In this document: positions 26,566 through 36,126 of the stretch, one piece after another
Position numbering within the stretch: the stretch's first letter is position 1
Layout of the letters: each line of letters begins with the position of its first letter
Notes under the pieces: generated by a model
The model's database searches: none
The model's input: the letters and a program-made list of their open reading frames with translations, nothing else
What the model was told of the DNA's origin: nothing
Translations under genes and position numbers: made by a program
Origin: Sphingomonas colocasiae
GTDB taxonomy: Bacteria; Pseudomonadota; Alphaproteobacteria; Sphingomonadales; Sphingomonadaceae
NCBI RefSeq assembly: GCF_019880585.1
Contig: NZ_JAINVV010000001.1
Location: 186,001-250,000, forward strand
Direction: 5' to 3'
Length of the DNA stretch: 64,000 nucleotides

Positions 26566-27312
26566 TCAGATGCCCGCATACCAGGAATAGCCGAATTCGG
26601 CGGCAAGACTGCCCTTGCCGCTGCTGATTCCCGCCATCGATTCCACCACCCTGATCCGGTTGATGAACTTGATGCTCTTATAACCCAGATGCCGTTCGAC
26701 GCGCAGGCGTACGGGGGCACCATGTTGCACGGGCAGCGGCGCGCCGTTCATCCCATGGGCGAGGATCGTCTGGGGGTGGAGCGCGTCGAAAAGGTCCAAG
26801 CTTTCGTACCAGCCGTCGACGCTGTCGAAAACGATATAGCGGGCTTCGGGGCGCAGCCCGGCCAGGCGCAGGACATGTGCGAGCGGCACGCCGGTCCATT
26901 GCCCGATCGCGGTCCAGCCGCGCTCGCAGCTATGCGCGGTCACCTGCGTTCGAGCGGGCATCGCCTTCAGCACCGCCAGCGAGAGCCGGAGCGGACGGCG
27001 GACCAGCCCCTCGACGGGCAGCGACCATGTGGCGAAGCCCGTCTTCAGGTCGCGCAGATAGGCGTCGTCCTCGGGCAGCGTGGTTCCGATCGCTGGGAAT
27101 CCCCTGGAAATGAGCGAGGGGGCGAATTCGCGTGCCAGCGGCTGTCGTTGCAGGATGAGGCGCTGCGCGCCCATGCTGAGCGCATCGCTGACGCCGAACA
27201 GACTCCCATAATCGGGGGGCAAATAGGTTTCGCTCCGGCATCCGGCGAGCGACACCCCGCCCGCCGCGACCAGGCCACTCAGGAAGATGCGACGATTGGG
27301 CGTCGTGGTCAT
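26566..27312 (-). CDS. Molybdopterin-dependent oxidoreductase (sulfite oxidase / MsrP-like), Tat-exported
   Basis: A 248-residue protein. The N terminus NRRIFLSGLVAAGGVSLAGC has a twin-arginine signal and a lipobox at Cys25, so it is probably a Tat-exported lipoprotein facing the periplasm. The molybdenum-ligand cysteine is Cys129 in VTAHSCERGWTAIGQW, the sulfite-oxidase-fold signature, and the domain ends with LGYKSIKFINRIRVV. It is shorter than full sulfite oxidases and lacks the dimer domain. Its ATG overlaps the stop of the cytochrome b gene, which would deliver or take electrons. Confidence 0.87.
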   Translation of the reverse strand: MTTTPNRRIFLSGLVAAGGVSLAGCRSETYLPPDYGSLFGVSDALSMGAQRLILQRQPLAREFAPSLISRGFPAIGTTLPEDDAYLRDLKTGFATWSLPVEGLVRRPLRLSLAVLKAMPARTQVTAHSCERGWTAIGQWTGVPLAHVLRLAGLRPEARYIVFDSVDGWYESLDLFDALHPQTILAHGMNGAPLPVQHGAPVRLRVERHLGYKSIKFINRIRVVESMAGISSGKGSLAAEFGYSWYAGI

Positions 27313-28013
27313 TCCGGGGCCTCCGTTGCGCTGGATCCGCCGGTGATCATCGCCCGGATCTGTTCGGCCGCGCCCGTCAGGATGACCTGCCAGACATGGA
27401 TCAGCACGAAGAGCACGAGCAGCGATGCGGCGATGAAATGGATGGTGCGTGCCGATTGCCGGCCGCCGAACAGCGTGAAGAGTTCGGGAAACGTCGCGGT
27501 CACCCCCGGCGACATGGTCAGGCCGGTCAGGATCATCAACGGGAACAGGATCAGGATGACGACCAGATAGGCGATCTTCTGAAGCAGGTTATAGTCAGGG
27601 CCGTGTCCGCCCGGCGGTGTCCGGAAGCGCAGATGCTGGCGGATGTCCTCGACGATATGATCGCGGCTCAACTGGTGGCGCGTGGGAAGCAGGCGCGTGC
27701 GGAAATGACCGCCGATCAGGCCCGACAGCAGATAGACAAGCCCGTTCGCCACCAGCGCCCAGGCGCTCAGGAAATGGACGTTGCGGCCCCAGGCGGTGTG
27801 GTCGAAATTCGCCTCCATCCCCAGCGAGACCCAGGGCGTCTTTCCCGGATAGCCGGTTTCGCCCCAATGGAGTTCGGGAAAGGCGACCAATATGCCGATG
27901 CCGCTGGCCAACAGCCCGAAAAAGGCGAACATGTTGATCCAGTGCGCGACACGGACGAGCAATGTATGGCGTTTCCCGCCGCGCGCCCGCGGATGCTGGA
28001 GAGGCGTCCCCAC
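27309..28013 (-). CDS. Cytochrome b/b6-domain membrane protein (electron partner of the Mo enzyme)
   Basis: A 234-residue di-haem cytochrome b561-like protein with four membrane helices: VAHWINMFAFFGLLASGIGI, VHFLSAWALVANGLVYLLSG, LLQKIAYLVVILILFPLMIL and TIHFIAASLLVLFVLIHVWQ. Haem-ligand histidines sit in VAHWIN, NVHFLSAW, TIHFIAA and LIHVWQ. The same module accompanies MsrP/YedY-like proteins and passes electrons between quinone and the Mo centre. It overlaps the Mo gene by 4 nt and follows the amidohydrolase stop-to-start by 7 nt. Confidence 0.87.
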   Translation of the reverse strand: MGTPLQHPRARGGKRHTLLVRVAHWINMFAFFGLLASGIGILVAFPELHWGETGYPGKTPWVSLGMEANFDHTAWGRNVHFLSAWALVANGLVYLLSGLIGGHFRTRLLPTRHQLSRDHIVEDIRQHLRFRTPPGGHGPDYNLLQKIAYLVVILILFPLMILTGLTMSPGVTATFPELFTLFGGRQSARTIHFIAASLLVLFVLIHVWQVILTGAAEQIRAMITGGSSATEAPE

Positions 28014-28020
28014 GGTTCGC

Positions 28021-29433
28021 CTAGGCCTCCAGATTGTAGAGGCGGCGATTGTTCTTGTAGAGGATCATGCGCGCCGCCTCGATCGCCTCGTCGACGCTCA
28101 ACACCTCCTGATCGACATAGACGCCCAGCGCCTGCGCCAGATATCGCTTGCCCCAGATGCTCGCCAGCCAGAACAGTTCGGGGACATGATAGGCGTCGCT
28201 GCCGAACAGGATCTTGGACAGCGGCACCGCCTCCATCACCTGCAGGTAGCGCTGGAACAGCCCCTGATGGACGAAGGGCGTCATGATCGACAGTTCGAAA
28301 TAGCAGTTGGTGTAGAGGTGGCTGAGCCAGGCTGCCTGGCCGACCAGCGGATAGCCCGCATGGATCGGCACGATCTTGGGCATCCGCATCACGCCGTTGC
28401 GATCGAAGCGGACCATTTCCTCCAGATTATAGGGATCCTGCTGGCGCAGGATGATGCCCGGCGCTTCGCCGTCGCCGGCATGGAATTGCATCGGCATGTC
28501 GCGAGCCAGGCATTCCTCCAGCGCCAGGGTCAGCAGATAGCGCCGCAGATCCTTGCCCTTGTGGGCTTCCGCCTCGCGATCCTCGTAGACGACCGATTTA
28601 TCCTTGAGCGTCGCCCAGCTCGCTTTGGCCGGTGCGGGATCGAACAGCGGTTTCACCACGCCGATCTCGGGCATCAGATAGGATTTCATGCCATAGGAAC
28701 GGGCGCCGTAATTGCCCGTGCCGTCGAGACCGGCGCGGACCATGGCGAGGAAGCGCCGCTCGAGCTCCTCGAAGCCGATATCCTCCTTGAACAATTGCGC
28801 CTGGATCGTTTCGACCCGGTAGATGCGCCGTGGCCGTGACGGTTTGATCGCGTCCTCGAAGCGCGCGATCCCCGGCGCCTGCAAATTCTCGATATAGCCG
28901 GTGTCGAGCATCGCATTCTCGATCCGGGCATCGCGGAACAGCGCCCCCACATAGCCCCAATAATCGCGGCCGCGTTCGTTGCGGGCGGCGATCACCGTGG
29001 TCAGGTCCGGCTTGCAGCCCAGGAATTTCGCCATCTCCTTCGTCATATATTTGACGAAGACGCTTTCGCGGAAATGATAGAAGATCTCGCCCCGGACCTT
29101 GTCTATCCCGTGCTGGCGGTCGAGCGCCTGTCGCTTGGCCGCATCGCCGGAGAGCCAGGCCCGGTAGACGCCGTCCGGAAAATAATCGGGCGTCGGAAAG
29201 CCAGCCAGCGAGATGCGTTCCAGGAAGAGATCGGGCGTTGTCTGCGCGTCCTGATCGGTCAGCGGATGGCAATGCGAATCGTCGACGGGCATCGTCGCGA
29301 TTTCCTCGTGCAGCAATGCCGCCTGCTTGCGTGCACCGGGCGAAGGCGTGGCCGCATGTGTCGCGCCGCCGGCCAGGAAAGTGCCGGTCGCACCGAGGCC
29401 CATCGTCTTGAGCATATCGCGCCGGTCGACCAT
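28021..29433 (-). CDS. Amidohydrolase-family protein, probably Tat-exported
   Basis: A 470-residue amidohydrolase-fold protein. The N terminus DRRDMLKTMGLGATGTFLAG reads as a Tat signal. Metal-binding residues include DSHCHPL (His54, His56), MQFHAGDGEAPG, VPIHAGYP and the late aspartate in ILFGSDAYHVPE, the order seen in the PF04909-type amidohydrolases and decarboxylases. The substrate is unknown. It lies directly upstream of the cytochrome b and Mo genes on the minus strand, so the three are probably one transcript. It is 139 nt downstream of the MpaB-like gene. Confidence 0.82.
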   Translation of the reverse strand: MVDRRDMLKTMGLGATGTFLAGGATHAATPSPGARKQAALLHEEIATMPVDDSHCHPLTDQDAQTTPDLFLERISLAGFPTPDYFPDGVYRAWLSGDAAKRQALDRQHGIDKVRGEIFYHFRESVFVKYMTKEMAKFLGCKPDLTTVIAARNERGRDYWGYVGALFRDARIENAMLDTGYIENLQAPGIARFEDAIKPSRPRRIYRVETIQAQLFKEDIGFEELERRFLAMVRAGLDGTGNYGARSYGMKSYLMPEIGVVKPLFDPAPAKASWATLKDKSVVYEDREAEAHKGKDLRRYLLTLALEECLARDMPMQFHAGDGEAPGIILRQQDPYNLEEMVRFDRNGVMRMPKIVPIHAGYPLVGQAAWLSHLYTNCYFELSIMTPFVHQGLFQRYLQVMEAVPLSKILFGSDAYHVPELFWLASIWGKRYLAQALGVYVDQEVLSVDEAIEAARMILYKNNRRLYNLEA

Positions 29434-29572
29434 CTATTCCCCCGAACTCCTGGCATGCAGCAATCGCCATGATTGCAACAGCTTGTGCATCCTTCAAGGA
29501 TGTGGGTTCGCATTTCGGGGCGGTTGTTTGTCGCAAACGGACGGAATGGCCCGATTGGACGGATTTATGACC

Positions 29573-30493
29573 CTATGCCTGAGATGTAGATGCGGCGCCG
29601 GCCGCGACCGATCGTCGCAAGAGCCTTTGCTGGGCATCTGGCGAACGCCATGCGAACCGTCCGGGAAGGCCCTGGCGACGGGCCGACTGCCAGGGCGGGG
29701 AATTGGGTACGGGAATGCGATCGGCCAGCTTGCCGAAGATCCGCAGCGCCGCGGCCTCCCGTCCGCTCAGATCGAATTCCGGTCCCAGTTCCAGTCTCTC
29801 TCGCACGGCCGGTGGCAGGATGGAGACCGCGGCATGGCCCAGTGCGCGGTGAAGGCCGCGCGGAATCGCCGGCGCCCCCCGGCCCGACATCACGATGTCC
29901 AGGAATTCCAGGTTGATGGGGTGCGGTTCGAAACGCGGCGCCAGATGATCGAGCATCGCGAAGAAATCGGCGTCCGACCGGATGGCGTTCTCCACGCCGT
30001 AGAGCCGCGCCACAACTTCGCCATCGTGATAGTAACGCAGGCGATCCGCGTCCGATACCGGAGCCACGAAGCGATGATACGCTTCGAGAAAGCCGTAGCT
30101 TGCGGTCGCGCTTACCCAATCGAGCAATTCGGGGTCGAGCGCGCGATAGGGCTCGCCGGACGGCGTATCGCCCACCACCTTGCGATGCATGCGGTTGACG
30201 CCGCCGATGATGCGCCGTGCCGTGTCTGCGGGGGCGAACACGCCGGCAAGCGCCGCGATACCGGTCCGGCGCGACCGGCCGACCGGATCGATCTTGTAGG
30301 TCGAATGGTCCCAGACGCCCGAACGGATGCGCGCATCCGCGAACTCCAGGAGCACCGCCGCGACACCGCCGATGCCGAGCGCCACGACATTCTTGAACAC
30401 CCGCCATTGCGGCGAACCGGGCGGGATGAGCGAAGGCGCGCCCGGCGGGTTCAGATAGTCGATCGCATAGGGGTTCGGGGCTGGTCCGGTCAT
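29573..30493 (-). CDS. MpaB/latex-clearing-type oxygenase family protein (DUF2236)
   Basis: About 306 residues. The pattern of a DUF2236/MpaB-family haem-type oxygenase is visible: VVALGIGGVAAVLLEFADAR near the N terminus, then SVWDHSTYKIDPVGRSRRT-like sequence, RRIIGGVNRMHRKVVG, and YHRFVAPVSDADRLRYYHDG. Relatives cleave isoprenoid double bonds (rubber oxygenase Lcp, MpaB). The start ATG at 30493 lies 2 nt after the TonB receptor stop, so the receptor probably imports this enzyme's substrate or a related compound. Confidence 0.83.
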   Translation of the reverse strand: MTGPAPNPYAIDYLNPPGAPSLIPPGSPQWRVFKNVVALGIGGVAAVLLEFADARIRSGVWDHSTYKIDPVGRSRRTGIAALAGVFAPADTARRIIGGVNRMHRKVVGDTPSGEPYRALDPELLDWVSATASYGFLEAYHRFVAPVSDADRLRYYHDGEVVARLYGVENAIRSDADFFAMLDHLAPRFEPHPINLEFLDIVMSGRGAPAIPRGLHRALGHAAVSILPPAVRERLELGPEFDLSGREAAALRIFGKLADRIPVPNSPPWQSARRQGLPGRFAWRSPDAQQRLLRRSVAAGAASTSQA

Positions 30494-30495
30494 CG

Positions 30496-32946
30496 TCAGA
30501 ACCGAACGGCCAGGGTGGCGCCAAAGGTCCGTGGCGGGCTTGCGAAGCGCACGACGACATTCGCGTTGCTGGCCACCGCGGTCCAGTAATATTTGTCGAA
30601 AAGGTTGCGCGCCCAGAGCGAGACCGACCATTTGTCGTCGGGGCCGGCGATGCCGATGCTGCCATTGACCACGCCATAGCCGGGGATCTTGTAGAGCGGC
30701 AGATCCTCGAAGATCGTGTTGGACTTGCTCTGGTAACGGCCGTTGAGCGTTGCCTGCAGGTTCAGGCTGTCGCTGATCGGCTGATCGACGATCACGGACA
30801 GGCTGCCCTGGAAATCGGGGCTGTAGATGAATTCCGCTCCCGCGAAATCCTGAGGCTGGCCGGCGGCGTTGGTGCCCAGATAGCGTTTGACTTCGGTATG
30901 CAGCCACAGGGCGGTCGCGGCCACCGTCACCGCGCGCGATGGCCGCCAGTTCAGTTCACCCTCGACGCCATAGGCTTCGGACTTGGGCACATTGTCGAGC
31001 CGAGACAGCGCGGTGTAGATCGGATCGGCGAAATAGGTGCTGATCTGCTTGTTCTTGTAGTCGTAGTAGAAGGCCGAGAGATTGGCCTGCAGCGCTCGTC
31101 CGGCCAGGCTGGCTTTCAAGCCGAGCTCATAGGCGGTCAGCAATTCCTGCTTCACCGGCGCGTTCTGCCGCGCGAGATTGGCGGCGTTGATCGGCGTCGT
31201 ACCCGATTTCGCGCCGCGCGAGACCGATGCGTAGAACAGGGTATCGTCGGACGGCGTCCAGTCCGCAGAGACGCGCCACGACACATTGTCCTCGTCGAGC
31301 AGCGAGTTGATTTCGCCGAACGTGCCGTTCACCGGATCGAAGGTGTTGCACTGCCCTTGCGCGATCGGTGCGGCCATCTTGCCGTAATTCTGGAAATAGA
31401 GCGCGCGGTTCACGACGTTCACATTGGGCAGCATGTTGCCGTTGAAATCGCGCGAGCAGCCGCTGTATCGCTGCTTGTCCTCGGTATAGCGGATGCCGGC
31501 ATTCAGTTTGAACCGGTCGCTGATCTTCCAGTCGGCATTGGCGAACACGCTCCATGTCGTCGTTCTGATCCGGCCGATATCCTCATAGGTGCGGAATGCC
31601 TGGTTGAGCTGCGCGGCGGTATAGCCGCAGCAGTTGAAGGGGGTGGCGAGCAGCGGTTGCCCGGCGGCGCGGATCAGCCCGACATTGGCGTTCTGGCCCA
31701 GCAGGGTGCGGTTGCTGTCCAGGATGCGATCCCGCGCATAATAGGCGCCGACCAGCCATGTGACCGGGCCGCTTTCACCCTCCAGGTGGATATCCTCGGC
31801 GAAGGAGCGGATCCGTCCGACGGTGTTCTGGAGCAGTATCTCGTAGGGAACGCCGCTCCAGTCGGACAGCGCATTGCGCTTGAAGTCGTTGTAGCTGGTG
31901 AGCGAAACCAGCTTGATATCGTCGCTCAGCGCCTGATCGATGCGCAGCTTCAGCCCGTGGAACCGGTTGTTCTCGCGCAAGGGGCCGTCCAGCCCCAGTC
32001 CGGTTCCGATATCCGCCGATCGCGTGGCATAGGGCGCCCAATCGGCGTCGCGCGCGCTGCCCGGCTGGTTCGCGGCGATATAGGCGGCGAGTCCGGGTGC
32101 GTTGAAGAAGCGCGAATTGCTGCCCGCGGGATTGGCGGGGTCGGTCGCCGGGGTGAAACCGATGCCCTGGCCCGCCACGGTATCCGATCTGTTGCGCCAC
32201 CATGACCATGACAGATCGATATTGGTATCGATCGAGGGTTCGTATTTCAGTGCGACGCGAACGCCATGTTTCTCGATCTCGCCCAGCCGTTCGCCGCGCG
32301 CATTGCTGCGTTGCCAGCCCTTGTCGCTGTTTTCGCTGCGGAACGAGACGCGCACCCCCAGGCTGGGCGCGATCGGGCCGGAGATGACGCCTTCGAAATT
32401 ATAGGTTTCGTAATTGCCAAGTTCGGCGGCCACGCGCGCTTCGAATGTCTCGGTCGGCTTGGCGGTGATCAGGTTGACCAGGCCCGCCGTCGTGTTGCGC
32501 CCATAGAGCGTGCCCTGCGGCCCCTTGAGCAGTTCGACGCGCTCCAGGTCCATCATCGGGCCGGTGTTCATGATCGGATAGGCATAGGCAACTTCGTCGA
32601 CATAGGTGCCGACCGTGGATGTCGCGGACAGGTTGATCGTGTTGAAGCCGATGCCGCGCAACGTGTAGGTGGGCACGCCCTGATAGCTTTGCGAGACGGT
32701 GAAGCTGGGCGCGACGGTGGTCAGATCCTTGACGCTCGTCACCCGCAATGCGGTCAGGCTTTCGGCGTCGAAGGCCTGGATCGCCATGCCGATATCGTTG
32801 ATCGCTTCCGCGCGGCGCTGCGCGGTGACGATGATGTCCCCCATGTTGACGGGTTCGGCGGAATCCGCGCTGACCTGTGCGAATGCGGGCTGCCCGCCCG
32901 CAAGGATCATCGCGGTACCGGCCATCCAGAGCATCTTGTGCGTCAT
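30496..32946 (-). CDS. TonB-dependent outer-membrane receptor
   Basis: About 816 residues. There is a signal peptide (MLWMAGTAMILAGGQPAFAQ), a TonB-box-like stretch (MGDIIVTAQRRAEAIND), and a plug domain with TYTLRGIGFNTINLSATSTV and VELLKGPQGTLYGRNTTAGL. A 22-strand barrel follows, ending in aromatic VRF. It fits the catabolic sphingomonad receptors (the FecA/IroN-like 'TonB-dependent receptor' class) that take up hydrophobic organic substrates rather than siderophores. It faces the LuxR regulator gene across a 150-nt divergent promoter region. Confidence 0.9.
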   Translation of the reverse strand: MTHKMLWMAGTAMILAGGQPAFAQVSADSAEPVNMGDIIVTAQRRAEAINDIGMAIQAFDAESLTALRVTSVKDLTTVAPSFTVSQSYQGVPTYTLRGIGFNTINLSATSTVGTYVDEVAYAYPIMNTGPMMDLERVELLKGPQGTLYGRNTTAGLVNLITAKPTETFEARVAAELGNYETYNFEGVISGPIAPSLGVRVSFRSENSDKGWQRSNARGERLGEIEKHGVRVALKYEPSIDTNIDLSWSWWRNRSDTVAGQGIGFTPATDPANPAGSNSRFFNAPGLAAYIAANQPGSARDADWAPYATRSADIGTGLGLDGPLRENNRFHGLKLRIDQALSDDIKLVSLTSYNDFKRNALSDWSGVPYEILLQNTVGRIRSFAEDIHLEGESGPVTWLVGAYYARDRILDSNRTLLGQNANVGLIRAAGQPLLATPFNCCGYTAAQLNQAFRTYEDIGRIRTTTWSVFANADWKISDRFKLNAGIRYTEDKQRYSGCSRDFNGNMLPNVNVVNRALYFQNYGKMAAPIAQGQCNTFDPVNGTFGEINSLLDEDNVSWRVSADWTPSDDTLFYASVSRGAKSGTTPINAANLARQNAPVKQELLTAYELGLKASLAGRALQANLSAFYYDYKNKQISTYFADPIYTALSRLDNVPKSEAYGVEGELNWRPSRAVTVAATALWLHTEVKRYLGTNAAGQPQDFAGAEFIYSPDFQGSLSVIVDQPISDSLNLQATLNGRYQSKSNTIFEDLPLYKIPGYGVVNGSIGIAGPDDKWSVSLWARNLFDKYYWTAVASNANVVVRFASPPRTFGATLAVRF

Positions 32947-33096
32947 CACCCTTGACCTCTCCACCCCGGCGATTGTTGACTGCAGTCCGCGTCTGGGCGG
33001 CATGCAAGAGCCGGTAGCGTGGTGGACAATCGCGCGCCGCCGGGCTTTCGTTCAAGCTGACACCCGTGGCAGGGTGACGCGAGGGAAGGGGGGACG

Positions 33097-33837
33097 GTGC
33101 TGGACGAAAACGATGGCTGGGCGGTGACCGCCGCGTCGATAGAGGCCGTGCGGGCGGCGGGAATCGCCCATGGATTGCCGTTTATCGCGGCGCAGAGCGA
33201 TCTGGGCGATCCGGAGCCGATGTGCGATGCGGCCGGGCGACCCTATGCCGAAACCAGCTTCCAATGGGTGGATCCCGCCAATCACTATTGGCGCAATCGC
33301 CGCCTCGCGCTCGATTCGCCCTTCCTGCACGCCGCGCGCCTGACCGCCGAGCCCTTTCATTATGCGGAGGGGTACCTGCGGAGCTGGCGGCCGACGGCGC
33401 TGCTCGACGGGATCGATTGCTCGCGCGTCGCGTCGACCACCGGCATCCAGGCCGCGATCATCGCGCCCGCGCACCTGCCGCGCGGCATGGTCGGCGCGGT
33501 GGTCTGGGCGGCGCGTGACCCGATCGACGTTGCCGCGGTGTTCGATCGTCATGCCGAACATCTTCACGCATTGGCGCTGAAACTGGTCGCCAGCCATGCC
33601 GAGGCATCCGGCCGCCCGCGCCATGCGGCGGAACCCACCGCGCTCACCCGGCGCGAGGTCCAGTGCCTGCGCTGGGCGGCGGCGGGAAAGACCGACGGCG
33701 AGATCGGCATCATCCTGTCGCTGTCGGTATCGACGGTGCGGTTCCATCTGCGAAACGCCGGCGCGAAGCTTGGGGCGACGGGCAGGGCACAGGCGATCCA
33801 GACGGCGGCAGGGCTCGGTTTCGTCGGGGCGCGCTGA
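33097..33837 (+). CDS. LuxR-family transcriptional regulator
   Basis: A 246-residue protein starting at GTG 33097, with GAAGGGGGG just upstream. Residues 20-165 form an autoinducer-type sensor fold (SFQWVDPANHYWRNRRLALD, then FLHAARLTAEPFHYAEGYLR), and residues 180-240 are the GerE helix-turn-helix (LTRREVQCLRWAAAGKTDGE; ILSLSVSTVRFHLRNAGAKL). No luxI gene is near, so it is a solo that may sense a plant or substrate-derived compound. It is divergent from the TonB receptor gene and upstream of the acyl-CoA dehydrogenase gene, which makes it the likely regulator of this catabolic region. Confidence 0.85.
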   Translation: MLDENDGWAVTAASIEAVRAAGIAHGLPFIAAQSDLGDPEPMCDAAGRPYAETSFQWVDPANHYWRNRRLALDSPFLHAARLTAEPFHYAEGYLRSWRPTALLDGIDCSRVASTTGIQAAIIAPAHLPRGMVGAVVWAARDPIDVAAVFDRHAEHLHALALKLVASHAEASGRPRHAAEPTALTRREVQCLRWAAAGKTDGEIGIILSLSVSTVRFHLRNAGAKLGATGRAQAIQTAAGLGFVGAR

Positions 33838-33895
33838 CCGGGCCTGTCACGAGCGTCAGCTTGTCGGACCTCGGTGATCACGCGATGTTGCGCGG

Positions 33896-35044
33896 ATGGA
33901 CGCGCTGCTTTCTCCCGGCGATCTGGCATTTCGCGACGAGGTTCGCGCCTTTCTGGCAGCGGCGCTACCCGACGATCTTCGCCGTGCGACGCGGCGCGCG
34001 ACCAGCGTGTTCATCGATCCGGCGATCTCGCTGGCCTGGCAGCGTATCCTCCATGCGCGCGGCTGGGTCGCGCCGGATTGGCCGGAGCGATTTGGCGGAA
34101 CGGGGTGGAGCGAGCTGCGCCGCTACATCTTCGCGGCGGAATGCGCCCGCGCCCGCGCGCCCGCTCTGGCGCCGATGGGGCTCAAGATGGTTGCGCCGGT
34201 GCTCATGCACTATGGCAGCGATGCGCAGCGTGCGCATTATCTGCCGCGCATCCTGTCGGGTGAGGATTACTGGTGCCAGGGTTTTTCGGAGCCGGGCGCC
34301 GGGTCCGATCTGGCCGCGCTCGGGCTGAGGGCGGCGGATGACGGTGACGATTATGTGCTCAACGGATCCAAGATCTGGACGACGCATGCGCAGTTCGCCA
34401 ACCGCATATTCTGCCTGGTGCGGACCGGGCAGGGCGGGCGTCCGCAAGCGGGCATCAGCTTCCTCCTCATCGATATGGGGAGCCCCGGCATCCGCGTCGA
34501 TCCGATCGTCACGCTCGCGGGCGACCATGAGCTGAACCAGGTGTTTTTCGACGATGTGCGCGTGCCCAAGGCCAACCGGCTGGGCGCCGAGAATGACGGT
34601 TGGACGGTCGCGAAACATCTGCTCACCTTCGAGCGGGGCGGGCGCTACGCGCCGCCCTTGATCGCCTATCTGGAGCAGTTGCGAACGGTCTGCGATCCGC
34701 TCTCCGTCATGGTTCGGAACCGGCTCGCCACTGCCGCGATCGAACTGGATGCGCTGCAGGCGCTCGAACTTCATGCGATGTCGGACGGCTTGTCTCCTGC
34801 CGATCATGCCATGCTGGCCTCGATGCTCAAGATCATGGGGACGGAGGCGTCGCAGCGTCTGGACGATATCGCGCTCGAGATCGGGGGCGTGGATGCCTGG
34901 GCCTGGCCGTCGGACGATACGCCGGATACGCAGGCGGTGATCGTCCCACGCTATTTGAACAACCGTGCCGCGAGCATCTATGGCGGCAGCAACGAGATCC
35001 AGCGCGACATCATCGCACGCCAATTACTCGGCGCGATCGAATAG
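33896..35044 (+). CDS. Acyl-CoA dehydrogenase
   Basis: A 382-residue flavoprotein of the acyl-CoA dehydrogenase family. Family signatures are CQGFSEPGAGSDLAALGLRA, NGSKIWTTHAQFANRIFCL and the C-terminal IYGGSNEIQRDIIARQLLG. It removes two hydrogens next to the thioester of an acyl-CoA. A second, shorter family member is encoded convergently 12 nt away. In steroid and terpenoid breakdown such unlike pairs form heteromers; whether that holds here is inference. Confidence 0.88.
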   Translation: MDALLSPGDLAFRDEVRAFLAAALPDDLRRATRRATSVFIDPAISLAWQRILHARGWVAPDWPERFGGTGWSELRRYIFAAECARARAPALAPMGLKMVAPVLMHYGSDAQRAHYLPRILSGEDYWCQGFSEPGAGSDLAALGLRAADDGDDYVLNGSKIWTTHAQFANRIFCLVRTGQGGRPQAGISFLLIDMGSPGIRVDPIVTLAGDHELNQVFFDDVRVPKANRLGAENDGWTVAKHLLTFERGGRYAPPLIAYLEQLRTVCDPLSVMVRNRLATAAIELDALQALELHAMSDGLSPADHAMLASMLKIMGTEASQRLDDIALEIGGVDAWAWPSDDTPDTQAVIVPRYLNNRAASIYGGSNEIQRDIIARQLLGAIE

Positions 35045-35055
35045 GGCGGTGCGTA

Positions 35056-36123
35056 TCAGGCGGCGTTCGCCAGTGCATGGCGCGCGAGGTGATCGTCCAT
35101 ATTGCCGCCCAGGCTCGCCAGATAGCGCGCGCGCTTGAAGGAGCGGCCAAGCGGAAGCTCGTCGGTAAGCCCCATGGCGCCATGGATCTGAACCGCGCCT
35201 TCGCCGACGCATCGTGCGGCGAGGCCGGCCTGGACCCGTGCCGCACTGGCCATGCGCGCGCGCGCGCCGCCGGCATGGCCAAGCGCGTCCGTCGCCGCGA
35301 TCGTCAGCGCCTGCGCCTTGGCCGCTTCGATATGCATGTCGACCAGCCGGTGGCGAAGCGTCTGGAATGTGCCGATCGGCTTTCCGAACTGCCGGCGCTC
35401 GCGCATGAACGCCGTGGTCTCTTCCAGCATCCGCGCCAATATTCCGCCGATCTCGGCACTGCGGCCGGCGAGCAGCGCGTCCGTCGCCCAATCGACGAGC
35501 ATTGTCGCCTCATCTTCGACGGCGATAAGCGCGTCGGCTGAAAGGGGTGTGGCCGAAAACCCGATATCGGCGGTCATGCTGCCATCGATCATGCGCCGCA
35601 CCGATCGGCTGGCGCCATGCGCGTCCGCATCGATCAGCAGCAGCATCGGGCACCGCGCGCCGGTTTCCGCGGCGACGATCAGATGCGTGGCGGTCGCGCC
35701 GCCCACGACCAGGCATTGTCCGCCGTCGATCACCCATCCATCAGCCGTCGCCCGCGACGTGATCGCCGCCGCGCCTGGCAACAACAGCGCAAATCTCGCG
35801 TCACCCGCGACGATCGCGGCGATCATGGCGTCGAGACGGGGGGACGTTTCCGTCGTTCGCGCCAGCAATCGCGCCGCGACCATCGTCTCCAGCCAGGTTT
35901 GGTCGGTCAGGGCTCTGCCCAGTTCGGCCATCACGATCGTGATCTCGATATCGCCTCCGCCATGGCCGCCCCGATCCTCTGCGATGCCCGTTCCCATCAG
36001 CCCGAGATCGGCCGACAGGCCCCGCCAGAGCGTATCCATGTCCGCCGGCCGGCGTGCCGCCAGATATTGGGCGACCGCGTGCTGGAGCATGCGCTGTTCC
36101 TCGGTACGGGCAAGCGGCGGCAT
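35056..36123 (-). CDS. Acyl-CoA dehydrogenase, second (shorter) subunit-like
   Basis: A 355-residue protein with acyl-CoA dehydrogenase order: an N-terminal helical domain (EEQRMLQHAVAQYLAARRPA), a weakly conserved middle, and the C-terminal RERRQFGKPIGTFQTLRHRL and AVQIHGAMGLTDELPLGRSF. The middle domain lacks a clear T/S-EP-GSD flavin motif, typical of the partner subunit in heteromeric enzymes. It starts 4 nt after... upstream of the ligase stop on the same strand: the ligase stop at 36127 and this ATG at 36123 are 3 nt apart, so they form one operon. Confidence 0.85.
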   Translation of the reverse strand: MPPLARTEEQRMLQHAVAQYLAARRPADMDTLWRGLSADLGLMGTGIAEDRGGHGGGDIEITIVMAELGRALTDQTWLETMVAARLLARTTETSPRLDAMIAAIVAGDARFALLLPGAAAITSRATADGWVIDGGQCLVVGGATATHLIVAAETGARCPMLLLIDADAHGASRSVRRMIDGSMTADIGFSATPLSADALIAVEDEATMLVDWATDALLAGRSAEIGGILARMLEETTAFMRERRQFGKPIGTFQTLRHRLVDMHIEAAKAQALTIAATDALGHAGGARARMASAARVQAGLAARCVGEGAVQIHGAMGLTDELPLGRSFKRARYLASLGGNMDDHLARHALANAA

Positions 36124-36126
36124 CGG

